Assembly: GCF_021730435.1 (NCBI RefSeq)
Contig: NZ_JABWGX010000023.1
Location: forward strand, 16,269-80,268
From: Xanthobacter agilis
Lineage (GTDB): Bacteria > Pseudomonadota > Alphaproteobacteria > Rhizobiales > Xanthobacteraceae
DNA length: 64,000 nucleotides
Direction: 5' to 3'
Below, piece by piece: positions 61,497 to 64,000 of this stretch. A model generated the notes under the pieces. It saw nothing but the letters and a program-made list of their open reading frames with translations. It was not told the origin of the DNA and ran no database searches. Numbering within the stretch: position 1 is the first letter of the stretch; the number at the start of each line of letters is the position of its first letter. The position numbers were made by a program, and so were the translations under genes.

Positions 61497-62230
61497 GCGC
61501 CACCGCCCCGGCCACCCCCCTGCTCGCCGTGCGCGGCGTGAAAACCTATTATGGCAACATCATCGCCCTGAAGGGGGTGGATGTGGACATTCACGAGGGG
61601 GAGATCGTCACCCTCATCGGCGCCAACGGGGCCGGCAAGTCCACGCTGATGATGACCATCTGCGGCGCGCCCCAGGCGCGCGACGGCACGGTGCGCTTCG
61701 CCGGGCGCGACATCACCCGCCTGCCCACCCACGAGATCATGCGCCTGCGCATCGCCCAATCTCCCGAGGGCCGGCGCATCTTCCCGCGCATGAGCGTCTA
61801 CGAAAATCTCCAGATGGGCGCGGCGCTGGAAGGCGGCAGCCATTTCGCGGCGGATCTTGAACGCATGTTCGAGATGTTCCCGCGGCTCAAGGAGCGCATC
61901 CATCAGCGCGGCGGCACCCTTTCCGGCGGCGAACAGCAGATGCTGGCCATCGCACGCGCCCTCATGAGCCGGCCGCGCCTGCTGCTGCTCGACGAACCCT
62001 CCCTCGGCCTCGCGCCGCTGGTGGTGCGCCAGATCTTCGACGCCATCCGCCTCTTGAACGAAACCGAGGGCCTCACCGTGTTCCTGGTGGAGCAGAATGC
62101 CTATCACGCCCTGAAGCTGGCCCATCGCGGCTATGTCATGGTCAACGGCGTCATCACCATGAGCGGCACCGGCGCCGACCTTCTGGCCCGGCCCGAGGTG
62201 CGATCGGCCTATCTGGATGGGGGGCACTGA
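61493..62230 (+). CDS. livF: branched-chain amino acid ABC transporter, ATP-binding protein LivF
   Basis: 245 residues. Walker A GANGAGKSTL, Q-loop SPEGRRIFPRMSVYENL (LivF-specific), signature LSGGEQQMLAIARAL, Walker B LLLLDEPSLGLAP, and switch region VEQNAYHAL. Forms the ATPase heterodimer with LivG. Its start overlaps livG by four bases. Confidence 0.96.
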   Translation: MSATAPATPLLAVRGVKTYYGNIIALKGVDVDIHEGEIVTLIGANGAGKSTLMMTICGAPQARDGTVRFAGRDITRLPTHEIMRLRIAQSPEGRRIFPRMSVYENLQMGAALEGGSHFAADLERMFEMFPRLKERIHQRGGTLSGGEQQMLAIARALMSRPRLLLLDEPSLGLAPLVVRQIFDAIRLLNETEGLTVFLVEQNAYHALKLAHRGYVMVNGVITMSGTGADLLARPEVRSAYLDGGH

Positions 62231-62231
62231 A

Positions 62232-62693
62232 ATGACCCGCGATCCGGGCCGCCCCTCTTCGCCCCTGCTCCTTGGTCCACTGGCCGTGCTGGTCGCGTTC
62301 GCCCTTGCGGTGGTGCTGTGGCCGCAGACGGTGATGGGCACCTCGCTGGGCGACTTCCTGCTCGTGTCGCTGGTGCTGGGCGGGGGCGCCGCGTGGCTCA
62401 CCGGCAAGGCGGTGGCCCGGGCCTGGGGGCCCCTGTTCCACCTCGCCCTCTATTGCGTGCTGCTCGCGGCGGCGGTGCGCTTCTGCCATTTCGCATTGTT
62501 CGGCGACGAGCTGTTCGCGCCGGTGACGTCCGTGGCGGAAGTCCTGTTCCTGGCCGCGGTGGCGGCGCTGGGTTTCCGGTCCGTGCGCAAGCGGCAGATG
62601 AGCGTGCAATATGGCTGGATGTTCGTTCCCGCCGGCCCCTTGAGCTGGCGCCGGCAGGACAGCGCGGACGCCGACGGGCTCAAGGCGCCGTGA
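62232..62693 (+). CDS. small membrane protein in the liv operon (DUF6867-like)
   Basis: 153 residues, with four membrane helices (about 14-30, 38-58, 66-86, 95-112) and a conserved-looking C terminus RKRQMSVQYGWMFVPAGPLSWRR on the cytoplasmic side. Proteins of this pattern (LGGGAAWLTGKAVARAW, RFCHFALFGDEL) recur between livF and livK in Hyphomicrobiales. I believe these are catalogued as DUF6867, but am not certain of the number. One base after the livF stop. The role in the transporter is unknown. Confidence 0.7.
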   Translation: MTRDPGRPSSPLLLGPLAVLVAFALAVVLWPQTVMGTSLGDFLLVSLVLGGGAAWLTGKAVARAWGPLFHLALYCVLLAAAVRFCHFALFGDELFAPVTSVAEVLFLAAVAALGFRSVRKRQMSVQYGWMFVPAGPLSWRRQDSADADGLKAP

Positions 62694-62795
62694 GCCCCAT
62701 CGACACACCTATCAATTGCGGCACAATGGCCCGCACCAGGATTCCAGCCGGACCAAACCCAGGATGGCGGTCCGACACACGAGGGGAGAGATGAG

Positions 62796-63896
62796 ATGAG
62801 GAAACTCTTGTTGGCGTCGCTCGCGCTCGGCGCCGGCCTCGCCTTCGCGGCCGGTGCCCAGGCTCAGGTGAAGATGGGCGTGGGTGGCCCCATGACCGGC
62901 GGCGCCGCCGCCTTCGGCGCCCAACTGAAGACCGGTGCCGAGCAGGCGGTGGCGGACATCAACACCCAGGGCGGCATCCTCGGCCAGAAGGTCGAACTGT
63001 CCGTGGGCGACGACGCCGGCAAGCCGGAACAGGGCAAGTCCGCCGCCAACAAGTTCATCTCCGACGGCGTGAAGTATGTGGTCGGCCACTTCAATTCGGG
63101 CGTCTCCATCCCGGCCTCCACCGACTATGAAGAAGCCGGCGTGCTGCAGATCAGCCCCGCCTCCACCAACCCCACCTTCACCGATCGCAAGATGTGGAAC
63201 ACCTTCCGCACCTGCGGCCGTGACGACCAGCAAGGTTCCGTGGCCGGCGACTACATCGTCAAGACGTTCAAGGGCAAGAAGGTCGCCATCGTTCACGACA
63301 AGACCCCCTACGGCAAGGGCCTCGCGGACGAGACCCAGAAGGCCATGAACAAGGGGGGCATGAAGGAAGTTCTCTATGAGGGCATCAATCCGGGTGAGAA
63401 GGACTATTCGGCCCTTGTCTCCAAGCTGAAGGCCAATGGCGTCGATCTCGTTTATTACGGCGGCCTGCATCCAGAAGCCGGCCTGATCGTGCGCCAGATG
63501 CGCGACCAGGGCATGAATACCATCCTGTTCGGCGGCGACGGCATCGCCGACAAGGAGTATTGGACCATCGCCGGCCCCGGCGCCGCCGGCACGCTGATGA
63601 CCTTCGGCCCCGATCCACGCAACAATCCGGCCGCCAAGGACATCGTCGCCGCCTTCAAGGCGAAGGGCATCGATCCCGAAGGCTATGTGCTGTATTCCTA
63701 TGCGGCAACGCAGGTCATCAAGCAGGCGGCCGAAGCGGCCAAATCGCTGGATACCAAGAAGATCGCGGCGGAAATCCACTCCGGAAAGGTGTTTGACACC
63801 GTGCTCGGCCCGCTCTCCTTCGACAAGAAGGGCGACATCACCAAGCTCGATTATGTGGTCTATGAGTGGAAGGACGGCGCCTACAAGCAGCTGTGA
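62796..63896 (+). CDS. livK: branched-chain amino acid ABC transporter, periplasmic binding protein LivK
   Basis: 366 residues. Signal peptide about 1-23 (ends FAAGAQA), then a type I periplasmic-binding fold: GPMTGGAAAFGAQLKTGAEQAV, SVGDDAGKPEQGKSAANKFI, GHFNSGVSIPASTDYEEAGV, RTCGRDDQQG and FGGDGIADKEYW follow the Leu/Ile/Val-binding pattern. GGGGAGAG precedes the ATG. It lies 102 bases after the small membrane protein, so a promoter or processing site could sit between, giving extra binding protein. A strong terminator follows. Confidence 0.96.
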   Translation: MRKLLLASLALGAGLAFAAGAQAQVKMGVGGPMTGGAAAFGAQLKTGAEQAVADINTQGGILGQKVELSVGDDAGKPEQGKSAANKFISDGVKYVVGHFNSGVSIPASTDYEEAGVLQISPASTNPTFTDRKMWNTFRTCGRDDQQGSVAGDYIVKTFKGKKVAIVHDKTPYGKGLADETQKAMNKGGMKEVLYEGINPGEKDYSALVSKLKANGVDLVYYGGLHPEAGLIVRQMRDQGMNTILFGGDGIADKEYWTIAGPGAAGTLMTFGPDPRNNPAAKDIVAAFKAKGIDPEGYVLYSYAATQVIKQAAEAAKSLDTKKIAAEIHSGKVFDTVLGPLSFDKKGDITKLDYVVYEWKDGAYKQL

Positions 63897-63917
63897 TCCA
63901 TCCTTGATCCGCCCCGG

Positions 63918-63948
63918 AAAAGCCCGCGCCCCAAGCGCGGGCTTTTTT
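63918..63948 (+). terminator. intrinsic terminator of the liv operon
   Basis: AAGCCCGCGC-CCCAA-GCGCGGGCTT followed by TTTTT (63945 onward), 24 bases after the livK stop. Confidence 0.92.
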
Positions 63949-64000
63949 GTGGCGGATTGGCCGTCACGCCATTGGCCCCGGTCTTCGCGCGGCGCCGGAG

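Overview
The window is a GC-rich chromosomal segment of an alphaproteobacterium of the order Hyphomicrobiales, most likely a Xanthobacteraceae-type organism (Xanthobacter/Azorhizobium-like). This rests on family content: the complete general L-amino-acid ABC system aapJQMP, a short phasin, a DacA-type carboxypeptidase fused to SPOR, UvrB with long tails, several DUF992, DUF930, DUF2842 and DUF2478 proteins, and the carB-greA and rplM-rpsI arrangements. The genus is an inference. No rRNA, tRNA, CRISPR array, insertion sequence, prophage or integrase is visible. Coding density is high and genes sit on both strands in short operons, so this looks like core chromosome.

Layout. 1-5.3 kb: phasin with a well-formed promoter and PhaR-like palindrome, dacA-SPOR, a membrane J-domain protein, a VWA protein and panC. 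5.3-9.9 kb: aapJQMP on the minus strand with a perfect palindrome between aapJ and aapQ. 10-14 kb: metC, a bestrophin-like channel, a histidine phosphatase and a small secreted protein. 14-18.3 kb: rplM-rpsI, a divergent thioesterase/enoyl-CoA hydratase pair, and a Wzc/BY-kinase-like protein without a P-loop. 18.4-22 kb: DUF2842, heme A synthase, and lrgAB divergent from a LysR regulator. 22-26.9 kb: greA and carB with a structured leader, then gtrA. 26.9-31.7 kb: a lipoprotein, an MFS transporter, a DUF2478 protein, a DUF930 protein, a TRIC-type channel and a pentad-repeat protein. 31.7-38.8 kb: uvrB, a DUF486 protein, a PQQ-type sugar dehydrogenase, a baeRF-like protein, a membrane protein and a GST.

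39-46.7 kb: aspartate aminotransferase, three tandem DUF992 paralogues, msrP, a secreted unknown protein overlapping an RNase T2 gene, rlmJ and a second GST. This is a notable run of exported proteins. 46.7-51.9 kb: an omega-aminotransferase and a PuuC-like aldehyde dehydrogenase flanking a thiopurine-type methyltransferase, then maf-yacG. 52-57.6 kb: an overlapping pair made of a membrane sensor kinase and a REC-DUF3369-degenerate GGDEF-EAL regulator, followed by an SBF-type symporter. 58.1-63.9 kb: a branched-chain amino-acid operon livHMGF, a small membrane protein and livK, closed by a terminator.

Themes: amino-acid uptake (aap, liv) alongside amino-acid and amine metabolism (metC, aatA, omega-aminotransferase/ALDH), envelope proteins, and c-di-GMP signalling. 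The items most worth a second look are the P-loop-less BY-kinase relative (16.8 kb), the DUF992 triplet (40.4 kb), the secreted protein coupled to RNase T2 (43.7 kb), the sensor/EAL pair (52 kb), the pentad-repeat protein (31.4 kb), the baeRF-like protein (36.3 kb) and the carB leader (26.2 kb). None of these is proven to be a new system from sequence alone.
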